This document shows, one piece after another, positions 12,941 to 26,345 of a stretch of DNA of 64,000 bases. Source of the DNA: Paulownia fortunei (Eukaryota; Streptophyta; Magnoliopsida; Lamiales; Paulowniaceae); contig CM033110.1 of assembly GCA_019321725.1 (NCBI GenBank), positions 3,279,278 to 3,343,277 on the forward strand. The letters are read 5' to 3'. A model generated the notes under the pieces. The model worked only from the letters and a program-made list of their open reading frames with translations. It was not told where the DNA came from and searched no databases. The translations under genes and the position numbers were made by a program. Position 1 is the first letter of the stretch. Each line of letters begins with the position of its first letter.

Positions 12941-13250
12941 ATGTTTGGGAGCACTTTTGAAATAAAAGTTCATTTATAAAATAAATTTTTTAATATGAAT
13001 TTTTTTAAAAAATACTTATAAGTATTATTAAATATTTGATAAAAATGTATTTTAATGCCCATTTATTAGAAGTGCAAAAAAAGAAATTTAAAAGTTATAA
13101 TTTTATACTTTTCCAAAATGAACTTTTGGAAAAATGACTTATTTTAAAGGTTCATTAAAAAATAATTATCAAACACATAATTTTTTTACAAATGGACTTT
13201 CATATCTAAAAGTTCATTTAGAATGAGTTTCCAAATCCTTTAAAATAAAT
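12940..13250. mobile_element. MITE-like inverted-repeat block
   Basis: The left end (catgtttgggagcacttttg, then aaagttcattta) is mirrored by the right end (taaaagttcatttagaa, tttccaaatcc). The interior repeats aaaagttcatt in both orientations. The structure resembles a small non-autonomous DNA transposon. Boundaries are approximate and no target duplication was confirmed. Confidence 0.35.
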
Positions 13251-16200
13251 TTCACATCCGAAAAATCCATTAAATTATTTTTTCAATTGAAAAACTCATT
13301 TCACCAACTTTTTATTAAAAAAATCCAATCATTAACTTTTATCCTACTTTTGGACAAAATTACCCTTAATTTCTTACATTAAGAAGTTTTTTATTTATTG
13401 ATATTTGATTTTTAGGGTTTTCTTAATTGTATTAATTTATATGTAGTAAAAATGATTTCTACTTCCGGAATTTACATATCTAAAATTTCAAAACAATGTT
13501 TTTATCTGGAAAATAATTTATTAAAAATAAAATCATCATTAATGTAAATCAATCTGAACAACCTAAAGAAAATATTTCTAGTAAATAAATTAATTCATCA
13601 AATTTCTTAATGTAAGAAGTCAAAAATAATTTAGTCAAAAAAATTAAAATGTTGGATTTTTTGTAATGTTAAGTTAATCAAAGGGGTTGGATTGGAAAAT
13701 ATTTTAATTATTTTTAATATTAATGAGAATTTTATATAGTCATGCCGAATGAGAATTGATACCCTTGTTACTCCCTTTTACATGTATATATATATATATA
13801 CATATTATATATGATAAAAGTTTGGAGGCTGTTTAGCAAGCGGTTGGCTCTCAGAACGCAACTTAAACTGATTTTTTTTTTAAAAAAATTGTCCAAACAC
13901 TAACTAACATTTTATCAAAACTACAAAATGGTACCATTTGACCATTTGTAATCTTATAAATTAATTTCCTATAAATCAAATTAATTAAAATAAATTATTA
14001 TAATTTTATTTTTTTTCAAAACCCTGGTCTCAATCAAATCTTTAGAGTAATCTTAAAGATTTATTTATCAATTTCAAGGATTATATGTAATTATATATAT
14101 ATAAGAACTTATTTGGTCTCACCAATAAGTAATTTACCATGTATGAATTATCATTGTGATGAGCTGGAGATTGGAATAATACCTTGGAAGGAAGAACACG
14201 AAACCGAATGTGGAAGAGGCTGCTTAGTAATCCACGTGGTTTAGTAATGGTCGTCGGGGTTTTTGCCTTCGAAGTTGCTGCGCTTTGTACAACGCCAAAA
14301 ATAAAAAAAATTGAAAGAAGACTTTTATAAATTGTTTAGGACCACAATCCTCAATCACCATCGATTGGCCATTGTTACCAATTATATTTATATATTATTT
14401 GTATGTATGATTAATTAAAAAAATATTTTTTGTATATCGAATAATAATTTATATTTTTGAAATTAAATATTTAATATGTGTATTATATTTACTCTGAATA
14501 ACACTTGACGAATAATATCATATTTTAATAAATATTTATAGTATTCAAATATAATTTAAAAATTATTTATAAGTCATATTGAATATCATAAAAATAAAAA
14601 TAAAAATATTAATAATAAATGAATGTACAAATTATTATTATATAGTTATCTTTCAATTATGTTATAATTATCAATTAAATAATATACAAATACATATAGA
14701 ATATTTTTTGCATAATTTAAAAATAAGTATAAATACAATTCATATAAGAATAATGTTAAAATAAGTCGTATTTTTGCTCCCAGGTATTTCTTTTACATTC
14801 TCATTTTATCCATACATCTAAAAAATCGTATATTGTTTGTTTTTGTATTTTTTTTTGTCAATTTTTTGTTATACTTTTTAACAAAAATTCATAATATACT
14901 CATTCTTATTAAATATCGATTTTTTTTCATCCCCGTGTTTAATCCATGCTACATTTTGTGCATATATATTGTATGGATGGATTCATATTCTATTAAATGG
15001 AATACTTGATAGTAGATACATGTGTCTAGTGTATGTGCATAGGATAGATCAATTATTACGAATATTTGAATTATTAATGAGATTTAATTTAAATGGTAAA
15101 ATAAAATTTTAAAATTATGAGATTTTGAATTTAAATTTCATTGAATTGAAAGTTTTGTATACTTTTATAATAGTTAATTTGTTAATATTTAGTAATCTGA
15201 TGATAGTTGTTAATGATTAATTATTGACCCCTAATTAATTGTTGATAATTTTAATATAACCGCTTCATGCAAAAAAAAAAAAACTTAGTATTTATTGCAT
15301 TAAGAATACAAGCAACTACAAGTTTCATGATCATAAATAATTAGTGATTTTTATTTTTATTTTGTTTCGAATGTACAATTAAAATATAGGAAAAACTACT
15401 AAAAAAACTCAAATATATTTAAAAAATGAATGAAAATATTTTTTTATCCAAAAAAATTATTTCTGTATCCTTTCATTGGGAAAACCACAACCATTAACTT
15501 TTACACTAACATTGTTAGGGTTTAATTATTTTTGGAGTAAATTATCTCCTTCTTATATTAAGAAATTAATGAATTGGGTTTCTTATAGAAGTTTTTGGTT
15601 TGGGTTTTTCGAATCTTAATTTTAACTTTTGAATTTTTTGGATTTTTTAGTATCTTCTAAAAAATAGAAAAATAATTATTTTTAAATTAATTAATATGTT
15701 ATTATTAAGTTCATACATATTTAAAATTTCTGGTATACACATAACTAGTATAATAATTGACATAAAAATTAAAAATTGGCATTACACAATTTATTAATTC
15801 AAGAAATAAAAAAAAATATTAATAGTACTCAATATATAATAGGTATTTATAAAACTTAATTCATTAAATTCTTAGTAAGAAGCCCAATGGTACTCTAATC
15901 CAAAAATCATAAATTCATAAGCAGTGTTTGTGTAAAAGTTAATGGTTGTCATTAATTATATGTATTAAACATAATAACGTTTATTTTGTCAAATTTTCAC
16001 AAGTTTAATAATAACAAAAAATAGTATTTAAATTGTCATTAATAATAAATAGCGATATATGTTCAATGATAGCTTATTAAATATAATTTTTATTACTAAT
16101 TATCACTTAACATCTTGTTACTATCAATTTTTTTCTTATAATATTTTGGATATAAAAATTTATTTTGCGGAATTTTTTAGTAAATTTTCCCTTTCATAAA

Positions 16201-17100
16201 TTTTGGCATCCACTTTCATGAGGCTAGGCTTTTTACTAAAGACCGTCCCTATAATATTATTAAGTCGAAGATTATATAATAAATTTCATTAAAGGACATA
16301 ATTACTCATGTCCCTATACTTATGAAAAACAAAGGCATAAAGTATGCATAATTTTTTTTTTAAAAAAAAGAGTAGATGACACCAAATTTATAATTTTTAA
16401 AGTCACGTCAATAACATAAAGAGTATATACTAATTTTCATTTATAATGAATTATATTATTTACAATTATTAATTGCTCATAATGTTACAAATACATAATT
16501 TCAAGTTCAAGTGAGAGAGTAAGATGAATTACAAATGCCATTTTTGTAATATAATAAAAATGTTAATAACAGTAAATATTTCTAAAAAATTCAATGGGAG
16601 TTAATTATTAATGCATTATTTTTTTTCTCTATACATATTAATCTACATAGCTGAACAAGACCTCAAAATTTAATTTTGGTCTAACCTTTTTATTTCATAA
16701 TTCAAAACTATGAAATCTAGAAACGACCCCGGCTTTATGTTTTCAAAAGCATGTATCAAATTGCAATAATTGATTTGTAATATTTATTTTAATAAAATTA
16801 TCTTAGACTTTAATTTTAGGCATTTACTTATTAAATATATTAAGTGTTTTTAATTATAAAAATTAGGCATTACTTCCTCATTTATTAAAACTACTGCAAA
16901 AAAAATTACGTATTAGGTTAGGGATTTTTGTTCATCTTTAAATAGAATTATTATAGAATTTTTACGAAATAGTATTGGAGGGGGTTGAATGCTGAAATCC
17001 AAATAATAGGGAATGTGGATGTCAATGGGGATGTGGATGCAAATGTCTTGATACTCGATACTTTCTCCATCCCAATGAATGGATCAGCTTTCAGTGGATA
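13251..17100. other. Gene-free AT-rich spacer
   Basis: Extremely AT-rich. Contains a short (TA)n run at about 13782-13800 and many homopolymer tracts. No coding frame longer than about 60 codons is open, and none resembles a known protein. Probably decayed transposon DNA, but no family could be named. Confidence 0.55.
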
Positions 17101-17269
17101 TGAATTTTTAAATAAGAATTGATTTATATAATTTCTATACTTATGATTCTCAAAGCACTGGTCATATGTAATTATTTGATATATTTGAAGATAGTATTTG
17201 GATTGATAAATTTAAAATTTAATAAATTATTAATTCAAGTGGATAAGTTCAAAAAGTTTATTTATATTA

Positions 17270-17660
17270 TGGGTCACAATAAAAATATAAATTAATAGAT
17301 GAAGTTCATAAACTCCATAAGATAATAAAACAAATTGAGTTATAATAATCAGGCTAAACCCATTTGGTCACAAGGCTCATTCCCATGAATACTTTCACAT
17401 CAATATTATAAATACCTCAATTTTCATTATTAAAAGGTATTAGATTAATTATACACTTATATGTTCTTAAAATTTCTGTTTTACATCTACTTGTTTCGGA
17501 AATGACTTGAGGGTTGGAGGATTTTCGCCGGATCAACCCCTGACACCCCTAATGACTTTTTGTGACACAAGCAGTGACCAACAATTCGAGTTCAGCAGGA
17601 GTACTACTAAAAGGAGTGATACCACATCATTTTCATATCGTTTGTGGGAAATTACTACCT
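17270..17660 (+). mobile_element. Ty3/gypsy-type LTR 3' part and leader junction
   Basis: A TATAAATA box at 17406-17413 is followed by the phrase 'cttgagggttggaggattttcgccgg ... ccctgacacccct' (17506-17550), a pattern common in the R/U5 region of plant gypsy LTRs. Then comes gatacc-acatc ... cgtttgtgggaa (to 17650), which resembles the usual LTR/leader junction (gccgtctgtgggaa). The upstream LTR limit is not resolved. No gag, protease or RT follows directly, so this may be a non-autonomous or deleted element. Confidence 0.5.
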
Positions 17661-17849
17661 GATCATTGATATTACAGTCAAGATCCAAAGCCGTGAAGTA
17701 GCCAAGGCCCAAGGCAACCCCCCTACCGAGGACACTCATGGCAATGAAAATGACCCCCCTACTGGAGGCACATGTTGCGCTGAAGACGATCAACGTTCAC
17801 TTCCAGCTAACCCAAGAAATCTATCTACTTCTCGTCAGAAAGAGGTATT

Positions 17850-18460
17850 ATACGTGACCCAAAAGAAGCTTGCGCGCCATTGCACCATTGCGTCCCAAGA
17901 GGTGCTCACGCATCTTCGCGCTCGCACATCCCAAAAGGAGCTCATTGTTTTTGTGACCTCAATAAGAGCTCAGGCATCATCATATTGGTGTATCCCAAGA
18001 GGAGCTCGCACGCCATTACGTCATCGCATGTCAACATCGAAGAGAAGCTCACACGCAATCATATCTTTGCATCCCAAGAGGAACTCGCATGTCATCGCGC
18101 CCACGCATCCCTAAAGGAGCTCGTTGACTTTGCGCCCCCAAGAGAAGCTCGTGCGTCATCGCATCGGCGTATCCCAAGAGGAGCTCATGCACCATCGCGT
18201 CCCCAGGAGGAGCTCGTGCACCATCGCCCCCTCACATTCCAAGAGAAGCTAGCCGTCTATGCACCTCTAAGAGGAGATCTTACTCCATCACGGCCCTAGA
18301 AGAAGCTCGTGCAATTTCATGCCCCAAGAGGAAGTTTGTGTTATTATCTTCCAAGAGGAGCTAGCCGCCTATGCACCCCCAAAGAAGGTCATGCACAATC
18401 GCGCCCCCAAGAGAAACTCGTGCTATTACATCCACACTTCAACAAGTTCTACCAATAGAG
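17850..18460 (+). repeat. GC-rich imperfect tandem repeats of the gypsy leader
   Basis: Roughly 30-45-bp units built around 'catcgcgcccccaagagga' and 'gctcgtgcgc' repeat more than a dozen times with frequent substitutions and indels. They leave long frames open (for example 17880-18299) that show the repeat in translation (PRGAHA, PKGAH) but look like no known protein. The same repeat recurs at 28965-29130, on the other side of the large copia element. Confidence 0.7.
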
Positions 18461-18730
18461 AGAGCCCAATTATTTAAATAATTTCTACAAAGTTTAGCCC
18501 TTGAGGCTAGTATTTCAACTCAAGTTGTCAAGCCCCAAGTGGCCTTTATTCAAGTACTTAATAATTTTTTGCAAGATCAATAAAGTTCTTCACCTTATAT
18601 TACAACTGCGTATGTTCCTGCTCTATTACTTAACAAAATGCTATACTACCACCGACCCTAAAATCTCACAAGTTTGATTTTTCTTGAGGTCAATAGAAAA
18701 ATGCATCTCAAGATTACTCAATATCCCATG

Positions 18731-18890
18731 AGGTTAGCCAATGCCTAGACCTGGATGGTTCAAGGGAATTCCTATGAGATGAGAAACTTAAAAAATTTAC
18801 ACGTCCTGATATTACCCGCAATTCTTTAAGGTTAGTCAAAGCCTAGCCTCAGATGATTCAAGGGAATCCCTATGAGACGAAAAAATTAGA
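18731..18890. repeat. About 98-bp imperfect tandem duplication
   Basis: 'aggttagccaatgcctag...ggttcaagggaattcctatgag' at 18731 recurs as 'aggttagtcaaagcctag...gattcaagggaatccctatgag' at 18829. The two copies are clearly diverged. Confidence 0.7.
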
Positions 18891-18934
18891 AATTCTCATA
18901 GTGTCATGCATAACTGAGGGGCCATATCGGCTTC

Positions 18935-19345
18935 TACACTAGAGAGGTCCTACCGACATCCACCATCGAGGAGCCCTATCGACTTTCACACTTAAGAGGT
19001 CCTACCGACCTCTACCCTCGATGAGCCCTACTAGCTCCCACACTTGAGAGGTCCTACCAACCTCCACATTCGAAGAGCCCTACCGACTTCCATACCTGAG
19101 ATGTCCTACCGACCTCCACCTTCAAAGAGCCCTACCTGCTCCCACATTTAAGAGATCCTACCAATCTCCATCTTTGAGGAGCTCACCGACTTCTATATTT
19201 GAAAGGTCCTACCGAGCTCTACATTTGAGAAGCCCCACAAGCTTTCACACTTAAGAGGTCATACCGAACTCCATAGCAACCCTACTGGCTCTTACACTTG
19301 AGAGGGTCCTATTGACCTCCAACCTCGAGGAGTCCTACCAGCTCA
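18935..19345. repeat. Eight-copy, about 52-bp tandem repeat
   Basis: Each unit contains 'cacttgagaggtcctaccg', then 'cctccac', then 'gaggagccctacc' and a closing 'gctcccac' or variant. About eight diverged copies follow one another; the seventh is a few bases short. No intact frame runs through it. It lies just left of the large copia element and probably belongs to the same gypsy-type unit as the repeats at 17850-18460. Confidence 0.8.
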
Positions 19346-19572
19346 CAACAATTAGAAGTCATACTGATTTTCTCTATCATGAGAAATATAACAAATAATA
19401 ATTGCATAAAACAACAAAAAGCTAAGTAAATGGACTAAGCATAAAGAAGAGATAAACAACTCACCCAGGTTATACCCCCTGAGGGGTTATGACTACGTGG
19501 ATTACAAAATGTTGTGACTATATAGACTGTGACTAGAAGAAGACGAGAAATCTCGCTTGCACATGAAGAAAG

Positions 19573-21676
19573 TGTTAGGTTCGCGCGATCACAGAAAATG
19601 TATACACAGCGGAATTTAAAATTTTTCAAAAATATAAATATACATTACATCACATGTAATTAAAACGAATCCCAAAATCCTTTTGCGATTACTCAGTTGC
19701 GCGTTTTTTGATAGTTAAAATAAAAAAGTTTCAGAAACTCTTACATTGATTTGTACTCCGACTGATGTAGGGATTGAAACGATTCAAATCGTTATCCATG
19801 AATGAAAGTATCTCCATGTTCTTTAATTCAAAACCCTTTTGATTGAAATCTGATTCACTTCTAGAATCCCAAATGTTATCCCTCTAACGGTATCCATACC
19901 TTGGATGTCCACTCGCAATCAAATCCTATGCTAGTAGTTTTCGATTCGATAATTCTATCTCATAACAATTTTGTTTGGAATAAGAACACACTAACAATTA
20001 GTGTTTCAGGTGTTTAATTTAATTCTTAATTCAATAATTAAATCAAGAATTAAACTAGATAAAAGGTTGGTGAACTTTTAGAGATTGAAAGAAAATGAGG
20101 GACGAATTTTTGGGATGAAAGAAAACTATTTTTCTTCACAAAAATCTGCAATTAAAATCCCCATCAAAACGTCCAAGAATATTGCCAATCAAGACTATCA
20201 CAAGTTTTTTTTCCATATAGAGCTCTTCTTTCTTTCTTATCTTCAACTCTTTTGGTAAGTTTTCCTATCCCATAAGAACTTTCTTTTTTCCTTATTACAT
20301 TTTAGAAATTGAATTCTAAATTCAACTTTCTCTAGGAATTGGATTCTCAATCCAATTTCCAAATGAGTTCCTACAAGCCCACACTTAATGGACCTAGGAC
20401 TAAGTAATCAATTAGCCTCTATTTTAATTGATCCAATCAATTAAATTAATTTATTTAATTAACTAGGTCCATCTTAATTAATTGATCAAATTAATTAATT
20501 AAATATTTCAATTGGGCTCTCTAATCCAATTAGGTCCAATCAATTAATCTAATTAATTAATTGAATTAATTCCACACTTGAATTAATTTAACCCCTATTA
20601 ATTAATCATATTAATTAATTTAATCCAACACTTAAATTAATTTTTAGGCTAGAAATGAACTTGTCCAAGTTTTGTGTGTGACCCCTTAGGTTCACTTTAA
20701 ACTAGCATGGGCTCACAACTCTTATGACTTAGTTGAACAATTAATTGTTCTGATTAATTAATCTAATTAATTAATTTTTTTGAAATTAACTCATTAATTC
20801 CAACAACCTACAAGACATGGGAAGCATCTAGCAATGCATCATAACTCCTAATCTAAGGTGAATGTGCGAACCTATTTCAATTACGAATACCATGCAAGTA
20901 CGGTCCTTCCGTCATCTAATCACCCGATTGAGTTTAGGGCATGGATATTGAGTCGAAACCCTATTAAGTCAAAACTATGTTTCCATTCCTAGTAACTTGA
21001 CTCGATGATGAATAATTAACCTCACGTCTAATTTTCATCCAACCTTGGCCAAGATAGGAGATTCACCTATTCATCTAGATAGGTGACAGATCCTTTGTTG
21101 GTCACTCATTAATCTCCATACATGAAAATGTTACACCTAATATAAACTCCTTATGATTGTCATGCAATCGAAAAATACATCAAAGTACAACATGTCATGC
21201 ACAAGGTTACTATGGTGCTTCAAGTCCAAGGACTAATTCTTGCATTGTCATAATGAGAAAATTCGCATTCGACAATAGAATATTTTTAATTGGGAATTTT
21301 CAGGTGGGGTTGTTCAGTGTACTTATTTCCAATAAGCACCCGCGTACAGCACTAGTGTCTTCACACCAATATCTATGGAATGAGGCATTCTCCTTTCGAG
21401 CCTACATCGTATGCGCAAGTTTCAATGGGATCAATGATGTCCCACCTCATTGATCATTAACTTGAAATATTTTAAGATCACAGCCTTAGAGGTATATTCC
21501 ACGACCACCATCATATGTGCAGCCCCATAGCTATGTGTGATTTAATAACTTTATCTAATTCTTATGATGAATTTAAGATAAAGATTGTTATTTAAATAAT
21601 ATTAATATAAATAAGAATGATTCGCAAGAGTATAAGAACGACCAGAATAATTAGCACGTCGGGTACTACTCTAACA
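19573..21676 (-). repeat. 3' LTR of the large copia element
   Basis: 2104 bp, beginning (on +) tgttaggttcgcgcgatc and ending tactctaaca. It aligns throughout with 26735-28847. Both copies carry a block rich in TTAATTAA motifs (about 20400-20780 here, 27560-27920 in the other). Confidence 0.9.
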
Positions 21677-21694
21677 ATCTCCCACTTGCCCTAG
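21677..21694 (-). other. Polypurine tract of the large copia element
   Basis: On the - strand ctagggcaagtgggagat directly precedes the 3' LTR, the standard plus-strand priming site of plant copia elements. Confidence 0.75.
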
Positions 21695-21699
21695 AGACA

Positions 21700-24400
21700 A
21701 TTTCCCTCGTATTAAAGCCCATCTTCTGAAGATGTCCTTCAAATACTTATCTAAAGGGTTAAAACAGTGGGTCTGCTATATTTTCTATCGAGGCAAAATT
21801 TTCCACGCTGATGTTGCTTTTACAAATGATTTTCATAACCAGGGTATCGCTAATCTATTTCTGCTTGGATCATTTGATGAGACATTGGCTTCTTTGCTTG
21901 TGCGATAGCCCTCATTGTTATCGCAGTACTTCAGTACTCAATCAACAATGGTTGGAACTACATCTAACATTTAGATTAAGTTCTTTATCCAAATTATGCT
22001 AAGATGTATTCAATCACAATGGTGGAATCCACGGTTGTTACAAGCTTGGAACTCTTTTCAACTAACCATCCCACCATTTAGGATGAACACAAATTTAGAC
22101 ATAGACTTCAAGTTATCTACTTTAGACTAAAAACTAGATGAAACACCTAAGTTTCAGTTCTCCATAATCGAACTCCAAAAAGAAATCCTTAGTGCTTCAT
22201 AAGTACTAAAGATCGTCTTTACGGCTTCTAATACTTTTCACATCAAATTGATTGATATTTTGCTCGTAACACTCAGAGCATTTCTAATATCAAATCATGT
22301 ACATATATTTGCATATTTTATATTTTCTTTCAAGGATGCATAAAATATGTGAGTCATTATTTCTCTTTCATTCAAAAGTCTTTGGGGACGAGGACTTCGA
22401 AAGAAAAATTCTATGACTCATAAATAAGAATCTCTTCTAGGATTCTTCCATGCTAAACCCTTTTAGCATCTAATCTATGTACTTGGATTTATGATAGTCC
22501 AAGTATCCTTTCAAATCTATCTCCATAAATCTCAATCCCTCATCTATAGGATGCTTATCCCAAATCTCTCTTAGAGAACTTTGTAGATGACAAGTCTCAA
22601 TTGACTGCAACATTTCTACATCATCTCTATAAGTAAAATGTCATCAACGTAAAACACAACAATCATCACCATACTCCCACTAACCCTCTTATACACATAT
22701 GACTCATTCGTATTCCTAAGGAAATCAAACTATTTGATTGCTTTAAGAATCGAATATTCCACATTTGAAAAATTTATTTTGAGTTCTTAACAGATCTCTA
22801 AAGCTCTCAAACTTTTTGCTTGCGTTTCTTTGATATAAAGACCTCAAACCGCTTAACTTATATCCTTTTCTCAATACCCCTATTGAGAGAGATGATTTTC
22901 ATATCCCTTTGCCATATCTAGTAGTCGTAATACGTAGATATAACTAGCATACTCTGAATAGACTTTAGCATCACGTTTGGTAAAAGGTATCCTCAATAGT
23001 CAACACCTTGACTATGAGCATAATATTTTGCTACCAGTCGTGCCTTTATAGGTCACCACCTCCCATGTTCTTCAATTTATATTTGCAAACCCGTTTGCAG
23101 CTAATAGGAACCATTCCCACTAATAGGCCCACCAAGGTCAAACTTTGTTGGAATACATAGATTCCATTTTGGATTGCATGGCATTTTTCCAATTTTTGAA
23201 TTGATGTCATACATTTTTACTCCTTATGTAAATCAATATTTAAAAAGGAGATCCTCCTTGCTGCTCTCGAGCAAAAGACTCTTATCGTATAAGTAGCCCC
23301 AAGATCCTTTCAGATCTCATTAGAGGTTGTGTACTAGAAGTTTTAGTAATTTGTTCATACACCATTACCACTTGTGAAACAAACTGTGGTTCTTGAACTG
23401 TTTCAAGTTCTATGATCTAGTAATTTCTATCTAATAGAAATTCCTTCTTTTCAAGAAGGTGGTTTCCCTAAAAAACAAACTATTTTGTTATTAGGAACTA
23501 TAGAAATGGTATTCTTAGATTCATTTAGATACCCCACAAATTTATATAAGTTGGATTCATATCCATCCTATCTCCCACTAACTGCTTTAAAGAAACAGGC
23601 CCATTAATATCCTTAGGTATATATATGAGGGGTCTTTTACCACATCATATCACATATGATGTTTTTTAGCACCGATTTAGATGATATCCTTATTTGATAA
23701 GAATATCATTGATTCTAGGGTGAATTCCTAGAATGAATGAGGAAATAAGTGAAACTCAACTTGAATTCACTTAAAGTGAGAATCTAATTCTCCATTAGAT
23801 AATCAAGAACTTACCACCTTAGTATTCTCTTCATCGATCACATCGATTGATTTAATAATTTGGCCGATTTAATTCTCTACTTCATGTCTAAATTCTTTGA
23901 ATCCTTCAAAGGATCTTAGAATAATGAAGTAAGAATAGTTCGTTTGTACACTAACACTTAGTGGACTGCTTACATTCCTTTGGATCATATCCAAATGCAT
24001 GATTTGCTCCATTTATCCCACAAATGGTGATTTGGTCATATTTTCCTAAATATAAGATTTACAAGTTGGCATCTCATGTAAGTCCAAAAGGTCAAACAAA
24101 TGTACCATCTTTTGAACTCTTTCTTTAGAGATATGACCTAATCTAACTAACCACAAGTATGCATTGTTTTGATTATCTAATTCTTAGATTACTTTGTTGA
24201 TTATATAGCATGGAATGTTGGGATTGTATAGTTCAATTGTCAATATAGCAAAGACAATTAACTAATACTATCCTAATTCCATCCAAACTTAAGTTGATCA
24301 TTCCTATAGTCAATAAAGCAACACTTACTTTATTCTCAAGTTTAAGGATCGTCATTTATCTTAGTCTCCATTTTTCTTGTCATCCACTGCAACCCTTTAC
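21700..24400 (-). pseudogene. Copia pol remnant (integrase, reverse transcriptase, RNase H)
   Basis: Reading down the - strand, recognisable blocks in shifting frames include the RT palm (GSMVMIVVFYVDDILLI; YVDD catalytic motif at 22640-22651), the following SKYID motif and SMEES near 22440-22520, and the RNase H tail NIADPL / GHLQKMGF near 21720-21830. Stops occur every few dozen codons. Integrase similarity (about 23300-24400) is weak. Confidence 0.7.
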
Positions 24401-24526
24401 AAAGATGGGATCATATTCGATATCCAATATCCAAGAAAAAATTTATCAACCTTAATGGTTGATATCAACAATGTATAAACTTAAATTAGTACCCCTTATA
24501 ATTCAACTAAGCAAGTCAATACTTGT

Positions 24527-24565
24527 GTTTCTCTTTCTATGCCCTAAATATCCACAATGGTGACA
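24527..24565 (-). pseudogene. Copia gag zinc-knuckle remnant
   Basis: CHHCGYLGHRKRNT matches the CCHC knuckle C-x2-C-x4-H-x4-C except that the last cysteine is replaced. A broken protease region follows (YIVDIN, then SWILDIEY in place of SWxxDTG). Confidence 0.55.
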
Positions 24566-26014
24566 AACATCTATATTGAACTGGTAAGTTTGTCTATTTG
24601 TCTATGTGGAATTACTAGCAATAACCATTATCCTATGCGAGGCAGAAATTTATGTATTCATTCAATTAATATCCATTTATGATATGGTCTTTAATCATAA
24701 ATGTCACCCATTATTTTATTCAAATCCTATTACCCTCTAGATGAAAATTCGAGAAATCTAATTTCTTAGTGGGCTTGAGGTCCAACTAGCCTTGCTATAC
24801 ACCCCAATTTTATGAGTTCATACAATAAAACTAAAAGATAGTTAACAACATTAGCAATTGCATCCCCACGCAACCCTCAAGCTATTTTGCCTCACCTCTT
24901 CCCATACACCCCAATTTTATGAACCCATATGGTACTAAATGTCAAGCATTACCTATCAAACATCCATGTAGATGGAGCATCTAAACGTCCCACGACTCAT
25001 GGCCAATGATAAAGACGAGTCCACCCCATAGGCATCCAATGTTTAGTAGTGGTCAAGCTTGCCTATACTTAGCACATCCCACGACTCATGGCCGACGGAC
25101 TAAATGTGGTAGCGTATCGACATGCCACTACTTTTGATGGAAGGCATGGATGATTAGGTTTCACCCAATATTGCTTATTTACGTTTGATATCAAACTAAT
25201 AAAGGTTCTTACTTGAAACATTTTCAAAGTGAGGGTCATACTAGATTTATTATACAAGGTCTCATCATTTTCTTTTCTTGTTTATTTAATGTTCACTATC
25301 CTAACGATGACAAGCATACATCATAAGGAAGCATTAAATAAACACAACATGTATCACATACATCCTAAAATAAATAGATGATCATGAGCCTTTAATCCTA
25401 TGCGATCCACTTGAGCCAAAGTGGATCTAGGTCAATCTAAGGGTGATAATTAAAATGCAAATAGACCTATATATTACATAAATATATTCCATACATTCTT
25501 GGGCTTTGTATCCTTGCTTTTTCTCATCTTCATTCAATCTTCTTGTAATGTCCGCCAAATTACAAAAAGACTAACCTCACCGCCCAATTCTACTCTCATT
25601 ACATTTGTTAAAACTACAAGAAATCTTGAAATAATTCCAATGGGAGATACATAGGAGGGAGATAGAAGTACATCAAGAATAAAACAGAGAAATGTGAGAC
25701 TCGCATGCCTCATTTTAATCAAAATCCAAAAATAACCAATTATGCATAAAATTAAACCAATCACATTGGCCTAAACTCGTCATCCAACTAGCATGCTTAA
25801 CATAAATCATCACATGATAATGAAAATATATAAATTTACCGATTATGTTATGTGCAATTTTTTTCAAATTTGAAATTTTTATGAAAAATAATTTTTCAAA
25901 AATTAAAATTAACATTTAATTTTAAAATAAAAAATCATAAACTTCACGTAACAATTATGTAACGAGGCAGGATGGACAATAGTTCAACAAGGCTGCTGTC
26001 ATCGAGTGGCTGGG

Positions 26015-26345
26015 CAGCCCACCCGACATCACACATCGGGTAAAAGCAGGCGATCCAGTGCTCAATGTCGGATGGCTGGCAGCCCACCTAACGTCACACG
26101 TCAGGTGGTTGGGCGAACGCACGTCAGGTGACAACGAGCGACCCAGCACCCAATGTTAGGTGGCCGGTAGCCCACCCGATGTCACACATCGAGTGCCAGC
26201 AGGCAACACGGCGCCCGATGTCAGGTGGTCGGTAGCCCACCCGACATCACAAGTCGGTGGCTGGGGGCCCACACGTCGAGTGTCGGTGCCCGCGGACTGG
26301 GTGACTGGCAGCCCACCCGACGTCACATGTCGGGTGGTCGGCACC
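26015..26345. repeat. Array of five short palindromes in the copia leader
   Basis: Five copies of a GC-rich inverted repeat, consensus CACCCGACGTCACACGTCGG, lie at about 26020-26040, 26085-26107, 26173-26195, 26238-26260 and 26314-26336. Each is preceded by ggcagcc or ggtagcc. Spacing is 65-88 bp. Substitutions occur in both arms, partly in compensating fashion. The block is strikingly GC-rich within AT-rich surroundings and lies 400-700 bp inside the 5' LTR. Confidence 0.85.

Noticed and set aside
17644..18299. Two overlapping long + frames (156 and 139 codons)
   Set aside because: They run through a GC-rich imperfect tandem repeat of a retroelement leader; openness follows from base composition and repeat period.
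18935..19345. CRISPR-like regular repeats
   Set aside because: The repeats are contiguous without unique spacers and the sequence is plant nuclear DNA.
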